Shown: positions 17,701 to 26,427 of the stretch, one piece after another
How the letters are laid out: every line of letters begins with the position of its first letter
Position numbering within the stretch: position 1 is the stretch's first letter
NCBI GenBank assembly: GCA_003460745.1
Contig: QTVU01000008.1
Span: 1-64,000, forward strand
Length of the DNA: 64,000 bases
From: Firmicutes bacterium AM55-24TS
Lineage (GTDB): Bacteria > Bacillota > Clostridia > UBA1381
Direction of reading: 5' to 3'
Position numbers and translations under genes: made by a program
The notes under the pieces: model-generated
The model's database searches: none
Seen by the model: only the letters and a program-made list of their open reading frames with translations
What the model was told of the DNA's origin: nothing

Positions 17701-19030
17701 CTGCTTCGTAGGTTGCAGTCTTGTCATCAACTGTGCTTGATACAAGAACTTTATAATACGAAACATTACTGTCACCTGTTATGTAATCTGTAAAGTCGTA
17801 ACTGTCCATAATACCGAGTGTTACAGAATCAAGCGTCTGTACAGCGTCGGACTGCTTTCCGTCTTTGTCAAAAGGAACAATTTGTAATGAAACAGACTGC
17901 TCTGACGGAGTGTAGTTTGTAACGCTTGTTTTCACTTTTACTTTATCGCCTGTACGGATTTGGAATGCTTTGTTGTCACTTAACGGTTGTAAGCCGTCTA
18001 TTGAATTCCATACGAACACTTTTACAGTGTCATTTTCGTTTTTCTTTATATTTTCAAAAGTAACTGTTTTGTCTGATGTTACATCTGATTTACTCTTTTT
18101 TGCTGCATTTGTAAGAACACCGTTTGAGTATGAAGCTGCAATTATTTCATATTTGTCCTCTGAAGGCGACGGAACTGAAACGGTAACGTTATTGCCACTT
18201 TCTGTAACACTGTAATTTGTATAGAATTGAGTGTTAATATCAAGACAATTCTTTTCTTTTACAGTTTCCTCTTGCTCTCTTTGTATAGCTTTTGCGGCAA
18301 GTTGGTTAATTTCGGTTTCGTTCAATGCTCTGCCGTATACTTTGAAATCATCAATCATACCCGAAAAACCTTCTCCGCTACCCCAGTTTGCGTGACCGAT
18401 CCATGTAGACGCGTCAGCAGTAAACAGTGACTTGATGTCAACTGCCGCAGTGTCTGAGGCTAATAGTTTACCGTTTACATATACCTTTGTACCGTCAGCG
18501 GTAAATACTGTTGTGACGTATTGCCAGTCACCGCTTGCGTTTGCATTAACGCTGCTCAGACGTGTTCCGCTGTTGTTGTAACGTTCAACGGTATAGCCTG
18601 ATGATGAGGCAAGCATACCTAAATATTTTTCGTTAAGATAATCTTGTGAACCGCTTACAGGTGTTGTCATAAACGCCCATCTGCTTGACGGTTTAATCCA
18701 AAAAGAAAATGTTGCGGCATCTTTGCCGTTTAAAAGACCTTTCGGAAGTTCAAGATAATTGCCTGCTGCGTCTGTTGAAATGCTTAATGCTTTGCTTGAA
18801 ACGTCATAGTTGTCAACATAGCCTACACTGCCGTGTTCCGTAACGGTACCGCCGACCGTTGCATTGAATGAGCCAGAGGAAGTGCCTGTTTCATCAAACG
18901 TGATGTCCATAAGCAGACCGTCCGTAGGCAGTGCGTCATCAGCCAATGCGGTGTGCGGTGTGGCAAGGACCGAACACAACATAGATGCTGAAATAACACT
19001 GCTCAAGACTTTTTTCAGTGTTTTGTTCAT
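14720..19030 (-). CDS. Secreted two-catalytic-domain GH43 arabinan-degrading enzyme
   Basis: This 1436-residue protein probably cuts arabinan or arabinose-bearing pectin side chains outside the cell. Order: signal peptide 1-30; LamG/concanavalin-like domain about 35-240; beta-sandwich region 255-455; first GH43 five-blade propeller 465-815 with candidate catalytic Asp in GVHDPT (470), Asp in CIDANIF (602) and Glu in GPEGPY (669), endo-arabinanase-like; a C-terminal companion domain 820-930; a Ser/Thr linker 935-965; second GH43 975-1285 with AGDPAAY (982), DIDPTVW (1108) and FTEAPW (1174); and a trefoil-like sugar-binding domain 1335-1436 resembling arabinose-binding AbfB/CBM42. It has its own promoter and terminator and sits between rpmA and a spoIIM-like gene. 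Specificity of the second GH43 is uncertain. Confidence 0.9.
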   Translation of the reverse strand: MNKTLKKVLSSVISASMLCSVLATPHTALADDALPTDGLLMDITFDETGTSSGSFNATVGGTVTEHGSVGYVDNYDVSSKALSISTDAAGNYLELPKGLLNGKDAATFSFWIKPSSRWAFMTTPVSGSQDYLNEKYLGMLASSSGYTVERYNNSGTRLSSVNANASGDWQYVTTVFTADGTKVYVNGKLLASDTAAVDIKSLFTADASTWIGHANWGSGEGFSGMIDDFKVYGRALNETEINQLAAKAIQREQEETVKEKNCLDINTQFYTNYSVTESGNNVTVSVPSPSEDKYEIIAASYSNGVLTNAAKKSKSDVTSDKTVTFENIKKNENDTVKVFVWNSIDGLQPLSDNKAFQIRTGDKVKVKTSVTNYTPSEQSVSLQIVPFDKDGKQSDAVQTLDSVTLGIMDSYDFTDYITGDSNVSYYKVLVSSTVDDKTATYEAGYLPTASVEFPDATPADSADTTEGVHDPTIFKDPVTKHYFVYSTHNLVFESEDLINWEKHDYTKKVTVPKKAKEFIDKNYSGTTANTTYWAPDLYYKEGDDHPYWFYLSTSCGLGGRNSVISLVKSKSPELWDDIDNNIDAGVVIASKEDKNYNTNCIDANIFTDTDGKTYFIWGSFWKGIYMAELNTKTGRIEGIDYTSDETILSSGRNFGTRLFSTPSGVVGPEGPYTVYNKDTGYRYMFTSYGWLGTNYNIRVARTKKTFTDVLKDTPHKQLLDQKNRPVGATYAEQSSLDELWGYKMSGSFQLGDGIEYVGSGHNSVFQDDDGQWYLVQHCRKVADSIAYLQVKKILWTKDGWPVISPLVYAGEKEQEIPKEMIYGTWDLSSVGHTIMRDDVTDVSKSAAYKGTDLPVHSSQIILQPDGTIGNGIGTWEYDNDYTVTLKFNVDGDDTNYEFYQMGDTMKLFVMTGYDKDKRESAIIMTGTDQNGVASFAKKSNAVSQSTEPTSNVTTTPTTITKSTQGNPILGFDAAGKTLYAGDPAAYVEDDTVYLYAGHDTSTGDSYVMPEWVCYTSKDMENWEYKGSVMSAKDISWRSNDTSAWASQVIKHNGKYYLYFCTWDKTSSGKQSIGVAVSDSPTGPFTDIGKPLIQGTLTEPQARDHDDIDPTVWVETVDGVEHRYLAWGNTNFYVCELNDDMISVNDLDEDGSIQMGKDILQQKFDGLPDGLGFTEAPWIYRQQDADGNYTGKYYLFGAFGWREQMGYATSDSMYGPWKWGGVIMEPTATSNTNHPAVIDFNGKTYFIYHNGSLVWGSGFRRSVCVSEMTFNEDGTVPYIDETSTGLTGTASVISTADNKYIGYTAFNNPSDDASYPLKKPLTATADGADLKTTQWEIEQGKLDSSNENYVSIQSVYKPGLYLCVKGKKVILTQQAKTDTVLARRMTFKTVKAIDGTDGNVSFESVSRPGYFITVSGKNITLTNGSNTANCSFSVTNK

Positions 19031-19067
19031 TGTATCTCTCTCCTTACATATGTTTTTTAACTATATT

Positions 19068-19097
19068 ATTATACCAAAAAAAATTGGCAGTGTAAAT
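19068..19097 (-). promoter_or_regulatory. SigA-type promoter of the GH43 gene
   Basis: On the minus strand TTTACA (19092-19097) and TATAAT (19068-19073), 18-base spacer, about 38 bases before the GH43 start codon, which follows AAGGAGAG. Confidence 0.65.
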
Positions 19098-19174
19098 AAT
19101 ATAAGAATATAAGCACAATAAATTAGTGATAAAACACTGATTTTTTGAATAATATTGAATTGGAGGTGGGACGT

Positions 19175-19768
19175 GTGAAATTAAACGACATTGCAGCCGA
19201 CGAAAAACACGGTAACGGACTTTTGGGATTGCTTATTTTTTTGCTTGTTGTCGGTGTGACGGTAGGGAGTGTGTATTTGGCGAAAAACAGCGGCGATATG
19301 GCAGAGGGGATAAAAAATTATATAGGCAGTTTTTGTACGGCTGTAAGCGAAAATAAGAACAGTATGACTGTTTTTAAAAATTCGTTACAAGCTAATCTTA
19401 TCAGTGTCGGAATTGTATTTTTAATGGGATTTTTGCGATTCGGTTTTATTGTAACGGGAGCGATTATTGTAAGGAAAGGGTTTATAATAGGTTTTACAAC
19501 CGCGTCATTTATTAAATTCTATGGAGCAAAAGGTATGCTTGTTATGCTTTCAACAATGCCGACAATACTTATAACAATACCGACATTACTGCTTTTTTCG
19601 GCTGTAAGCATTAAATATTCACTTAATTCCGAAAGAAAATCAAAAAAAATAATTTTTTCGTATATATTTTTTATGATAATAATAATTTCTATATTTTGTG
19701 TTGCGTCATTGTCGGAGGGATACTTGACCACAACATTTATGAGCTGGGTTTCGCCGAAATTAAGCTAA
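19175..19768 (+). CDS. Stage II sporulation protein M-like membrane protein
   Basis: In Bacillus, SpoIIM acts with SpoIID and SpoIIP in peptidoglycan remodelling during engulfment of the forespore. This 197-residue protein has five hydrophobic segments and the SpoIIM-family block NSLQANLISVGIVFLMGFLRFG with further helices to the C-terminus. The GTG at 19175 is chosen because GGAGGTGGG lies just upstream; a frame extension to 19145 adds ten residues without a ribosome site. The neighbour order spoIIM-xerD is common in Clostridia, which supports the call. Confidence 0.8.
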   Translation: MKLNDIAADEKHGNGLLGLLIFLLVVGVTVGSVYLAKNSGDMAEGIKNYIGSFCTAVSENKNSMTVFKNSLQANLISVGIVFLMGFLRFGFIVTGAIIVRKGFIIGFTTASFIKFYGAKGMLVMLSTMPTILITIPTLLLFSAVSIKYSLNSERKSKKIIFSYIFFMIIIISIFCVASLSEGYLTTTFMSWVSPKLS

Positions 19769-19805
19769 AACGCTGAAAATGGCGTAAAAACAAGAAAAAT
19801 AGGGG

Positions 19806-19833
19806 TTTACAAATTAAAAAAATGTGGTATAAT
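19806..19833 (+). promoter_or_regulatory. SigA-type promoter of xerD
   Basis: TTTACA (19806-19811) and TATAAT (19828-19833) with a 16-base spacer. The xerD start is about 78 bases downstream. Confidence 0.6.
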
Positions 19834-19910
19834 TATAATCACATTGAAACATAAATGAAATATTTTTGAAATATACGTAAAGAAACAGTAAACTCGGAGG
19901 AATGAACAAA

Positions 19911-20795
19911 ATGAATACCTACGTTAAGGAATACACAAGTTTTATGACAGATATACGCCATAAATCGCTAAACACAGTTGAATCATATAAGCGTGATGTT
20001 ACACAATATATTTCTTATCTTGACGGAACAGGCGTAACGGATATATCGTCTACAACAAAGACCACGGTATTGTCATATTTGCTTTATCTTCAAAAGGAGG
20101 GCAGAGCAAGCTCGACTGTTTCAAGGACACTTGCGTCACTTCGTTCGTATTATTTGTTTATGATGCAAAACGGTGTTGTAAAGTCAAATCCGACTTCTAA
20201 TCTTGAGGCACCTCATGTGGAAAAGAAAATTCCGAAAATTTTATCAGGCGAAGAAGTTGAACTTCTTTTGGAACAACCTAAAAACTGTGATAATAAGGGT
20301 ATACGTGACAAGGCTATGCTTGAACTTTTGTACGCAACAGGTATAAGAGTGAGTGAACTTATCAATCTTGACGTAAGTGATGTTAATGTTCCTATGAGCT
20401 TTGTTCGTTGTAAGGGCGGAAAGAAAGAACGTATTATTCCTATGGGACATCAGGCAAAAGACGCACTTGAAAATTACATAAACAATGTCAGAAAATATAT
20501 GGTTAAAGATGAAAACGAAACAGCGTTGTTCGTAAATTGCAGCGGTGCGCGTCTTTCAAGACAGGGGTTCTGGAAACTTATAAAATACTATCAGCATATC
20601 GCAGGTATCGAAACTGATATAACACCGCATACTTTACGTCATTCGTTTGCGGCACATCTTCTCGAAAACGGTGCTGATTTACATTCAATTCAAGAAATGA
20701 TGGGACATGCAGATATTTCATCGACGCAAGTTTATTCAAGAATGATGAACAGTAAAATTAAAGACGTATATGCAAAAGCTCATCCGCGTGCATAA
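19911..20795 (+). CDS. xerD: Tyrosine recombinase XerD-type
   Basis: Xer recombinases resolve chromosome dimers at dif sites near the terminus. The 294-residue protein has the N-terminal SAM-like DNA-binding domain (YTSFMTDIRHKSLNTVESYKRD) and the catalytic domain with Arg in ATGIRVSEL (about 146), HTLRHSFAAHLL (His and Arg near 240-243), His in GHADIS (about 266) and the nucleophilic Tyr in TQVYSRM (about 275). The ATG at 19911 is better than 19902 because GGAGG lies ten bases upstream instead of one. Whether the partner is XerC, or this is the single CodV/XerD of the genome, cannot be told. Confidence 0.92.
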   Translation: MNTYVKEYTSFMTDIRHKSLNTVESYKRDVTQYISYLDGTGVTDISSTTKTTVLSYLLYLQKEGRASSTVSRTLASLRSYYLFMMQNGVVKSNPTSNLEAPHVEKKIPKILSGEEVELLLEQPKNCDNKGIRDKAMLELLYATGIRVSELINLDVSDVNVPMSFVRCKGGKKERIIPMGHQAKDALENYINNVRKYMVKDENETALFVNCSGARLSRQGFWKLIKYYQHIAGIETDITPHTLRHSFAAHLLENGADLHSIQEMMGHADISSTQVYSRMMNSKIKDVYAKAHPRA

Positions 20796-20833
20796 GAAAA
20801 ATATGCCTTACACTCGTAGGTATATTTTTTTTG
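20796..20833 (+). terminator. Probable terminator after xerD
   Basis: AAATATGCCT pairs imperfectly with AGGTATATTT around a loop and is followed by a long T-run. Confidence 0.6.
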
Positions 20834-20865
20834 AATAATTAATAATTCATTATACAAAATAACTA

Positions 20866-20895
20866 TTGACACAAACGGCGGTGTAATGATATATT
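20866..20895 (+). promoter_or_regulatory. Promoter of obgE
   Basis: TTGACA (20866-20871) and TATATT (20890-20895), 18-base spacer, about 50 bases before the ATG. Confidence 0.55.
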
Positions 20896-20945
20896 ATAAG
20901 TTGGAAAAAATATATAATTGTTAATAATCGAAACGGAGAATAAAT

Positions 20946-22226
20946 ATGTTTATAGATAAGGCTAAAATTTTTATAAAGGCCGGTAAGGGCGGTAACGGCG
21001 CAATATCTTTTCATCGTGAAAAGTATGTTGCGGCAGGAGGTCCTGACGGCGGTGACGGCGGTAAGGGCGGTAATGTTATATTTAAAGTTGAGCTTGGTAT
21101 GACTACTCTTATGGATTTCAGATATAAGAGAAAGTATGTCGCTCAAAACGGTATGGACGGTTCGGGTAAACGTCAAAAGGGTAAAAAGGGTGAAGATATA
21201 ATAATCAAAGTACCGCAAGGTACAATCGTTCGTGACGCGGAAAGTAATCGCTTGATTGCCGATTTATCCGATCCCGATAAAGAGGTTGTTCTTGCAAGAG
21301 GCGGTAACGGCGGTTGGGGTAATGCTCATTTTGCTACGGCGATAAGACAAACTCCGAACTTTGCGAAAAACGGACAAACAGGCGATGAACGTGAAATTGT
21401 ACTTGAATTGAAGCTTTTGGCTGACGTCGGACTTGTAGGTTTTCCTAATGTCGGTAAGTCAACATTGCTTTCAATGACGACAAAAGCAGATCCGAAAATT
21501 GCAAATTATCACTTTACAACGCTTGAGCCGAATTTGGGTGTAGTCGATCTTGGCGACCACAGAAGTTTTGTGCTTGCCGATATTCCGGGAATTATAGAGG
21601 GTGCAAGTGAGGGTGTAGGTCTTGGACACGCATTTTTAAGACATATTGAGCGTACAAGAATATTAATTCACGTTGTTGATGTTTCTGGAATTGAGGGAAG
21701 AAATCCGATAGAAGATTTTGATATTATAAATTCGGAACTTTCAAAATACGATTTGGAATTGGAATCAAGACCGCAGATTGTGGCGGCAAATAAAACAGAC
21801 ATAATTCAAGATATGGACAAATACAACGCATTTCTTGAAGAAATGAAAAACAGAGGTATAGAAGTATTTGAAATTTCTGCCGCTACAAATAAAGGTGTTG
21901 CGGAACTTATGAATAAAACTTACGAGGAACTTTCAAAATTACCTCCGATAGCTATATTCGAGCCTGAAATGGATATTAACGAAGAAGAATACATTACGGA
22001 TGACGAAAAAGGCTATGAAATTAAACGCGAAAACGAAAAATACGTTATATCGGGTTCATGGATTGAGGCTGTCGGCGGCAGCGTAAACTTCTCCGACCAA
22101 GAGTCATTGCAGTATTTCCAACGTGCATTGCTTAAACGCGGTGTTATTGAGGACTTAATCAATATGGGAATAAAAGAGGGAGAAATTGTTCAAATCGGTG
22201 ATTTGGAATTTGAATTTGTATTCTAA
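20946..22226 (+). CDS. obgE: Obg-family GTPase (ObgE/CgtA)
   Basis: Obg is an essential GTPase tied to 50S assembly, stress and sporulation onset. The 426-residue protein shows the glycine-rich Obg domain (residues 1-158, GGPDGGDGGKGGNV), the G domain with GFPNVGKST near 165-173, DIPGIIEGA and NKTD, and a C-terminal OCT domain (about 355-426, ending VQIGDLEFEF). In most Firmicutes obg follows rpmA directly. Here a GH43 gene plus spoIIM-xerD separate them, and obgE has its own promoter. An inverted-repeat terminator follows. Confidence 0.97.
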   Translation: MFIDKAKIFIKAGKGGNGAISFHREKYVAAGGPDGGDGGKGGNVIFKVELGMTTLMDFRYKRKYVAQNGMDGSGKRQKGKKGEDIIIKVPQGTIVRDAESNRLIADLSDPDKEVVLARGGNGGWGNAHFATAIRQTPNFAKNGQTGDEREIVLELKLLADVGLVGFPNVGKSTLLSMTTKADPKIANYHFTTLEPNLGVVDLGDHRSFVLADIPGIIEGASEGVGLGHAFLRHIERTRILIHVVDVSGIEGRNPIEDFDIINSELSKYDLELESRPQIVAANKTDIIQDMDKYNAFLEEMKNRGIEVFEISAATNKGVAELMNKTYEELSKLPPIAIFEPEMDINEEEYITDDEKGYEIKRENEKYVISGSWIEAVGGSVNFSDQESLQYFQRALLKRGVIEDLINMGIKEGEIVQIGDLEFEFVF

Positions 22227-22245
22227 AAAAATATATATCAGAGTT

Positions 22246-22275
22246 TGAGGGACACTAAAATTTAGTGTCCCTTTT
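22246..22275. terminator. Convergent terminator between obgE and ylbJ
   Basis: AGGGACACTAAA and TTTAGTGTCCCT form a perfect stem followed by TTTT. The last codons and stop of ylbJ on the minus strand lie inside the stem. Confidence 0.85.
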
Positions 22276-23346
22276 ATATTCACTATTTTGTTTTAAATAA
22301 AGACCGAATGCACAAAATATACAGGCTACAACAACAATGATTGCGGTAACGGTTTCGATAGTCGATGAAATTGCAAACGAACGGCTCATAGACGGCTCAA
22401 ATACTGCCGTTGTTATAGGGTTAAATCTAAAGTATATGTACATATATAGTCCCGCTATAATTCCGTGCATGGCTTTACCGATTATATACGGTGCGAGCGA
22501 CAGATGAAATCTTGCAATTACAGCCATAACCTGTGCGTGTACACTGAGTCCCGCAAAGCCGACAACAACAGATGTAAATACCAATTTATCCATAATAGGA
22601 ATAGTCAATCCCGATATTTTTACTGTCCCCGTAACAAATTCCAAAAGCCCCGAAACAAGTGCGGACGTAACTCCGCCGACAGGCAAAATGTCAAGAAAAA
22701 GTCTGCTTATTACACTGAAAAAAAGTACCGCTCCGCAAACGGTCAATATATTTCTGATGCTGTTTTGAAGTGCAATATCGAATATTTCACCCATACTTCT
22801 TTCGGGTGTTGTCATTCTTGTCGGAGGTGCGGTGTGTTTGTTTCTGCCGTAAAATCTAAACAGAATACCGACCGTTAAAGCCGCAAGAATGTGTGCGATG
22901 TAAAGAGCGATACCGTATTTTATATTTGAATATATCGCAATACCGACAGAACCCAATATAAACAGAGGACCTGAATTGTTACAGAAAGCAAGCAAGCGTT
23001 CAGCCTCTGTTTTTGAAAGGTAATTGTTTGCGTATAATTCACCTGCGGTAACAGCACCTAAAGGATAACCGCTTACAATACCGAGTATAAAGGCACTGCT
23101 CCCAACGGGACTTATCCGAAAAAGCGGATACATACAAAATTGAAATGCCTTTGCCAAAAGTTCGCAAAAACCGGAATATATCAAAATTCCCGAACATATA
23201 AAAAACGGAAAAAGAGTCGGTACAATCATTTCAAGACATAAATCTATTGCGTCTGAGGCGTATCTTATCGCACTTGACGCATTTTTTATAAGCAGAACAA
23301 CCGCACCGACGGCAAACAAGTAAATCAGTATTTTCTTTATTTTCAC
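22255..23346 (-). CDS. ylbJ: Sporulation integral membrane protein YlbJ
   Basis: YlbJ is a mother-cell membrane protein needed for normal spore formation in Bacillus and belongs to the nucleoside-recognition (Gate) domain superfamily. The 363-residue protein has about eight to nine membrane helices. Family blocks are IVPTLFPFFICSGILI, ILGIVSGYPLGAVTAGELY, FCNNSGPLFILGSVG and the second Gate half near residues 205-290. The GTG start follows GGAG by eight bases. It diverges from yqfC, another sporulation gene, which supports the call. The substrate is not known. Confidence 0.9.
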   Translation of the reverse strand: MKIKKILIYLFAVGAVVLLIKNASSAIRYASDAIDLCLEMIVPTLFPFFICSGILIYSGFCELLAKAFQFCMYPLFRISPVGSSAFILGIVSGYPLGAVTAGELYANNYLSKTEAERLLAFCNNSGPLFILGSVGIAIYSNIKYGIALYIAHILAALTVGILFRFYGRNKHTAPPTRMTTPERSMGEIFDIALQNSIRNILTVCGAVLFFSVISRLFLDILPVGGVTSALVSGLLEFVTGTVKISGLTIPIMDKLVFTSVVVGFAGLSVHAQVMAVIARFHLSLAPYIIGKAMHGIIAGLYMYIYFRFNPITTAVFEPSMSRSFAISSTIETVTAIIVVVACIFCAFGLYLKQNSEYKRDTKF

Positions 23347-23444
23347 ATTATCATCTCCGATTTTAATTTTTATTAAATTATATGATAACTTTTTTGTACT
23401 TAAAACCGCTTGTTTATCATAATTTATTATAGGAGTTGGTAAAA

Positions 23445-23714
23445 ATGAAAAAATGTATATCAGAAAGTATAGCAGACGCTTGGGGAGTGCCGAAAGAAGT
23501 TATAATGAATATTCCCAAACTTACAATCGCGGGTGCGAGTGAAATATATATAGAAAATCATAAAGGAATACTCAGTTATACGGATACGGAAATTCGGGTG
23601 TCAACGCCTATGGGGATAGTCAGAGTGTTCGGAAATGGACTTTCGATTGACAGAATACGTTTTGAAGATATATTAATATCGGGTCAATTTAAGCAAATTG
23701 AATACGAAATCTGA
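23445..23714 (+). CDS. yqfC: Sporulation protein YqfC (YabP family)
   Basis: This 89-residue protein belongs to the YabP/YqfC family, found only in spore formers. Family features are the N-terminal ISESIADAWGVPKEVIMNIPKL, the central ITNRRLILEYT-like strand (here IYIENHKGILSYTDTEI) and the C-terminal VFGNGLSIDRI. In Bacillus yqfC is in the SigE regulon and cotranscribed with yqfD, as the spacing here (15 bases) suggests. The ATG at 23445 follows AGGAG by nine bases; a TTG at 23436 is less likely. Confidence 0.9.
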   Translation: MKKCISESIADAWGVPKEVIMNIPKLTIAGASEIYIENHKGILSYTDTEIRVSTPMGIVRVFGNGLSIDRIRFEDILISGQFKQIEYEI

Positions 23715-23729
23715 AAAAGGGAGTAAAAA

Positions 23730-24965
23730 ATGTTTAAGAAGTTCTTTAAATTTCTTTACGGATATGTTATAATAAAAGTGTATGGCAAAGGTGCAGAAAG
23801 ATTTATAAATATTTGTTTAAGACGTAATATTTATGTATGGAACATAAAACCGTTTGATGACGGTATTGAAATGTGTATTTACATAAAGGATTTTTTTCAT
23901 ATACGTCAAGTCAGAAAAAAGAGTAATGTAAAAATCAAAATATCACAAAGACGCGGAATAAAGCATTTAATGCATCTGTACAGAAAACGATATTTGTTTT
24001 TGATTGGATTTGCATTGTGTATCATATTTTTTGCCGTGTCGGCTCAGTTTATATGGGTTGTTGAAATTAACGGTGTGGAAAACAGCGATATAAACGGTAT
24101 AATATCTACGCTTGACAGTATCGGTATAAAGAGCGGTGCACTGAAAGCAAAACTGCCTGACGGTATGGAAAGCAAGGCGGCGATTATAAATAACAATGAC
24201 CATATAGCTTGGGCATGGGTTTATATTGAGGGTGCAAAGGCACGCGTAGAGATATACGAACAGATTATTCCACCGAATATTCTTGACAAAGATACACCTT
24301 GTGACATTGTTGCGGCGTGTGACGGAATTATAAATCATATGATTGTCAAAAACGGCGAAGAAGTTTTGAATGACGGTGACGCGGTTAAAACAGGCGATGT
24401 GATTGTATCGGGAAAGGTTGCAACTTATAAAGAGGGTTATCCCGAAGAATACATATATGTTCACTCAATGGCGGATATAATGGCTTATACAACTCATTCA
24501 AAAAACGGCGACTATAAGCTGTATTATGAATCGAGAGTGCCAACCGGCAAAAATAGATATATGGTTTCGCTTGAGGTTTTCGGAAAAATGTTTTCATTGC
24601 CTTTGGGCAGAATGAATTTTGAAGAATATGATGTAAATGAAACAAGGCATGAAATGTGTATACCGTTTTTCGGATATACGGGAATTGCGTTCGATACGGT
24701 CAAATATACCGAAGTAAATGTAAACAAAGAGCCGATAAGTATAGAAACAGCCGTAGAATTTGCAAAAAATGACTTAGAAGAAAAAATATCAAATGAATTG
24801 CTGTACGGCTCAATTTTGACAGACGAGAATGTTGAATATGAAAAGATTGATAATGAAACAATAAATGTAAAACTTGAAATGGATTTCATACAAAATATAG
24901 CTACCAGTCAGCCTATTTCGGCTGATACAGAAGGAGAGGAAATACTTGATAAACAGACAGATTGA
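23730..24965 (+). CDS. yqfD: Sporulation protein YqfD
   Basis: YqfD is a SigE-controlled sporulation protein with a cytoplasmic N-terminus, one membrane span (about residues 90-110, YLFLIGFALCIIFFAVSA) and a large outer domain. The 411-residue protein has the conserved block WVVEINGVEN right after the span, then IAWAWVYIEGAKARVEI and DGIINHMIVKNGE. Synteny yqfC-yqfD-phoH agrees. Its 3' end overlaps the TTG start of phoH by 20 bases. Confidence 0.9.
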   Translation: MFKKFFKFLYGYVIIKVYGKGAERFINICLRRNIYVWNIKPFDDGIEMCIYIKDFFHIRQVRKKSNVKIKISQRRGIKHLMHLYRKRYLFLIGFALCIIFFAVSAQFIWVVEINGVENSDINGIISTLDSIGIKSGALKAKLPDGMESKAAIINNNDHIAWAWVYIEGAKARVEIYEQIIPPNILDKDTPCDIVAACDGIINHMIVKNGEEVLNDGDAVKTGDVIVSGKVATYKEGYPEEYIYVHSMADIMAYTTHSKNGDYKLYYESRVPTGKNRYMVSLEVFGKMFSLPLGRMNFEEYDVNETRHEMCIPFFGYTGIAFDTVKYTEVNVNKEPISIETAVEFAKNDLEEKISNELLYGSILTDENVEYEKIDNETINVKLEMDFIQNIATSQPISADTEGEEILDKQTD

Positions 24966-25935
24966 AGTACCGCAGGAGGTCGATTTGGCATCTCTTTTCG
25001 GAAATTTTGATGAAAATGTCAAAATGCTTGACAAAGCACTTTCGGTAAATATCGCGTCACGCGACAACGCTTTGAGAGTGACAGGTGAAGAAGAAAATGT
25101 TGAAAAGGCAAGCCAAGTTATTAATATGCTTATGCAGATTATCGCAAGAGGCGAGATTATCGACCAGCAGAAAGTATTGTATGCGATAACAATGGTACAG
25201 GAAAACGGCGGGATTGACATTAAAATGATGGGTGATGACTGTATTGCAATCAGTGCAAAGGGTCACCCGATTAAGACAAAAACGCTCGGACAGAAAAAGT
25301 ACGTTGACGCGATAGACAAAAATACTATTGTGTTCGGTATAGGTCCTGCCGGTACGGGTAAAACATATCTTGCGGTTGCAAAGGCTGTAACGGCACTTAG
25401 AAGTAAAGAGGTAAGCAGAATTATTCTTACAAGACCTGCTGTTGAGGCAGGCGAAAAACTCGGTTTTCTTCCGGGTGACTTGCAGAATAAGGTTGACCCG
25501 TATTTAAGACCGCTTTATGACGGTATGTATGAAATGCTCGGCGGTGAGGGCTTCTTGAAATATCAGGAAAAGGGCGTAATTGAAGTTGCACCGCTTGCAT
25601 ATATGCGTGGCCGTACTCTTGACAATGCGTTTATAATTCTTGACGAGGCACAGAATACAACACCTGAGCAGATGAAAATGTTTTTGACAAGAATAGGTTA
25701 CGGTTCTAAAGCGATTGTAACGGGTGATATAACTCAAATCGACTTGCCGGGAGATAAGCGCTCGGGATTAAAAGAGGCGGCTAAAATTCTAAAAAATATT
25801 GAAGATATATCTTTTTGTACATTTACCGAAAAAGACGTTGTACGTCATCCGCTTGTACAACAAATTATAAAAGCATACGCAAAGTATGACGAGGAACAGG
25901 AAAAGAGAAGAAACAAGAGGAAATCAAATGGTTGA
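24946..25935 (+). CDS. phoH: PhoH-family ATPase
   Basis: PhoH-type ATPases are implicated in RNA metabolism and commonly sit next to ybeY. The 329-residue protein has an N-terminal region (1-110), the Walker A motif GPAGTGKTYLA near residues 133-143, a Walker B region FIILDEAQNTTPEQMKM and the downstream GDITQIDLP motif. The TTG start at 24946 follows AAGGAGAGGA and lies inside yqfD. The stop overlaps ybeY by eight bases. The pgpH (yqfF) gene normally between phoH and ybeY is absent. Confidence 0.94.
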   Translation: MINRQIEVPQEVDLASLFGNFDENVKMLDKALSVNIASRDNALRVTGEEENVEKASQVINMLMQIIARGEIIDQQKVLYAITMVQENGGIDIKMMGDDCIAISAKGHPIKTKTLGQKKYVDAIDKNTIVFGIGPAGTGKTYLAVAKAVTALRSKEVSRIILTRPAVEAGEKLGFLPGDLQNKVDPYLRPLYDGMYEMLGGEGFLKYQEKGVIEVAPLAYMRGRTLDNAFIILDEAQNTTPEQMKMFLTRIGYGSKAIVTGDITQIDLPGDKRSGLKEAAKILKNIEDISFCTFTEKDVVRHPLVQQIIKAYAKYDEEQEKRRNKRKSNG

Positions 25936-26416
25936 ACTAATACTTGAAAACGAACAGGATAAGGAAGAGTTAACTCCGGAAATTGAAAAGGCAATAAAGG
26001 ACGTTTGCATTGCCGTTATGGAGGAAGAAGAATGTGACTTCGACGCTGAAATCAGCGTTACGCTTGTGGATAATGATACAATTCGTTCTATAAACAAGGA
26101 ACAGAGAGATATTGACAGAGCGACGGATGTTTTGTCATTCCCAATGCTGGAATTTGATGGGGACGGAATATCGGACGATGAGTACGATATGGACGGTGAG
26201 CTTGTGATGCTTGGTGATATTGTTATATCGATGGAACGTGCAAGAGAACAGGCGAATGAATTCGGACACAGTTTTTTGAGAGAAGTGGCTTTTTTGACGG
26301 CACATTCAATGCTCCACTTGCTTGGATATGACCATGTTGATGATAAAGATGGTGAAGAAATAATGTGCGAAAAACAGGAAAGAGTTTTAACTTCGCTCGG
26401 AATAACTCGTGATTAG
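25928..26416 (+). CDS. ybeY: rRNA maturation endoribonuclease YbeY
   Basis: YbeY is a zinc-dependent single-strand endonuclease that matures 16S rRNA 3' ends and takes part in ribosome quality control. The 162-residue protein has the motif HSMLHLLGYDHVDD, holding the three zinc-binding histidines, and the block INKEQRDIDRATDVLSFPM. The ATG at 25928 overlaps the phoH stop and has AAGAGGAA upstream; an upstream extension to 25886 is rejected. Era follows 11 bases later. Confidence 0.95.
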   Translation: MVELILENEQDKEELTPEIEKAIKDVCIAVMEEEECDFDAEISVTLVDNDTIRSINKEQRDIDRATDVLSFPMLEFDGDGISDDEYDMDGELVMLGDIVISMERAREQANEFGHSFLREVAFLTAHSMLHLLGYDHVDDKDGEEIMCEKQERVLTSLGITRD

Positions 26417-26427
26417 GAGAAAAAATT

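Noticed and set aside
20946..21100. CRISPR-like GGCGGT repeats at the start of obgE
   Set aside because: They encode the glycine-rich Obg domain and have no spacer structure. No CRISPR array is seen anywhere in the window.
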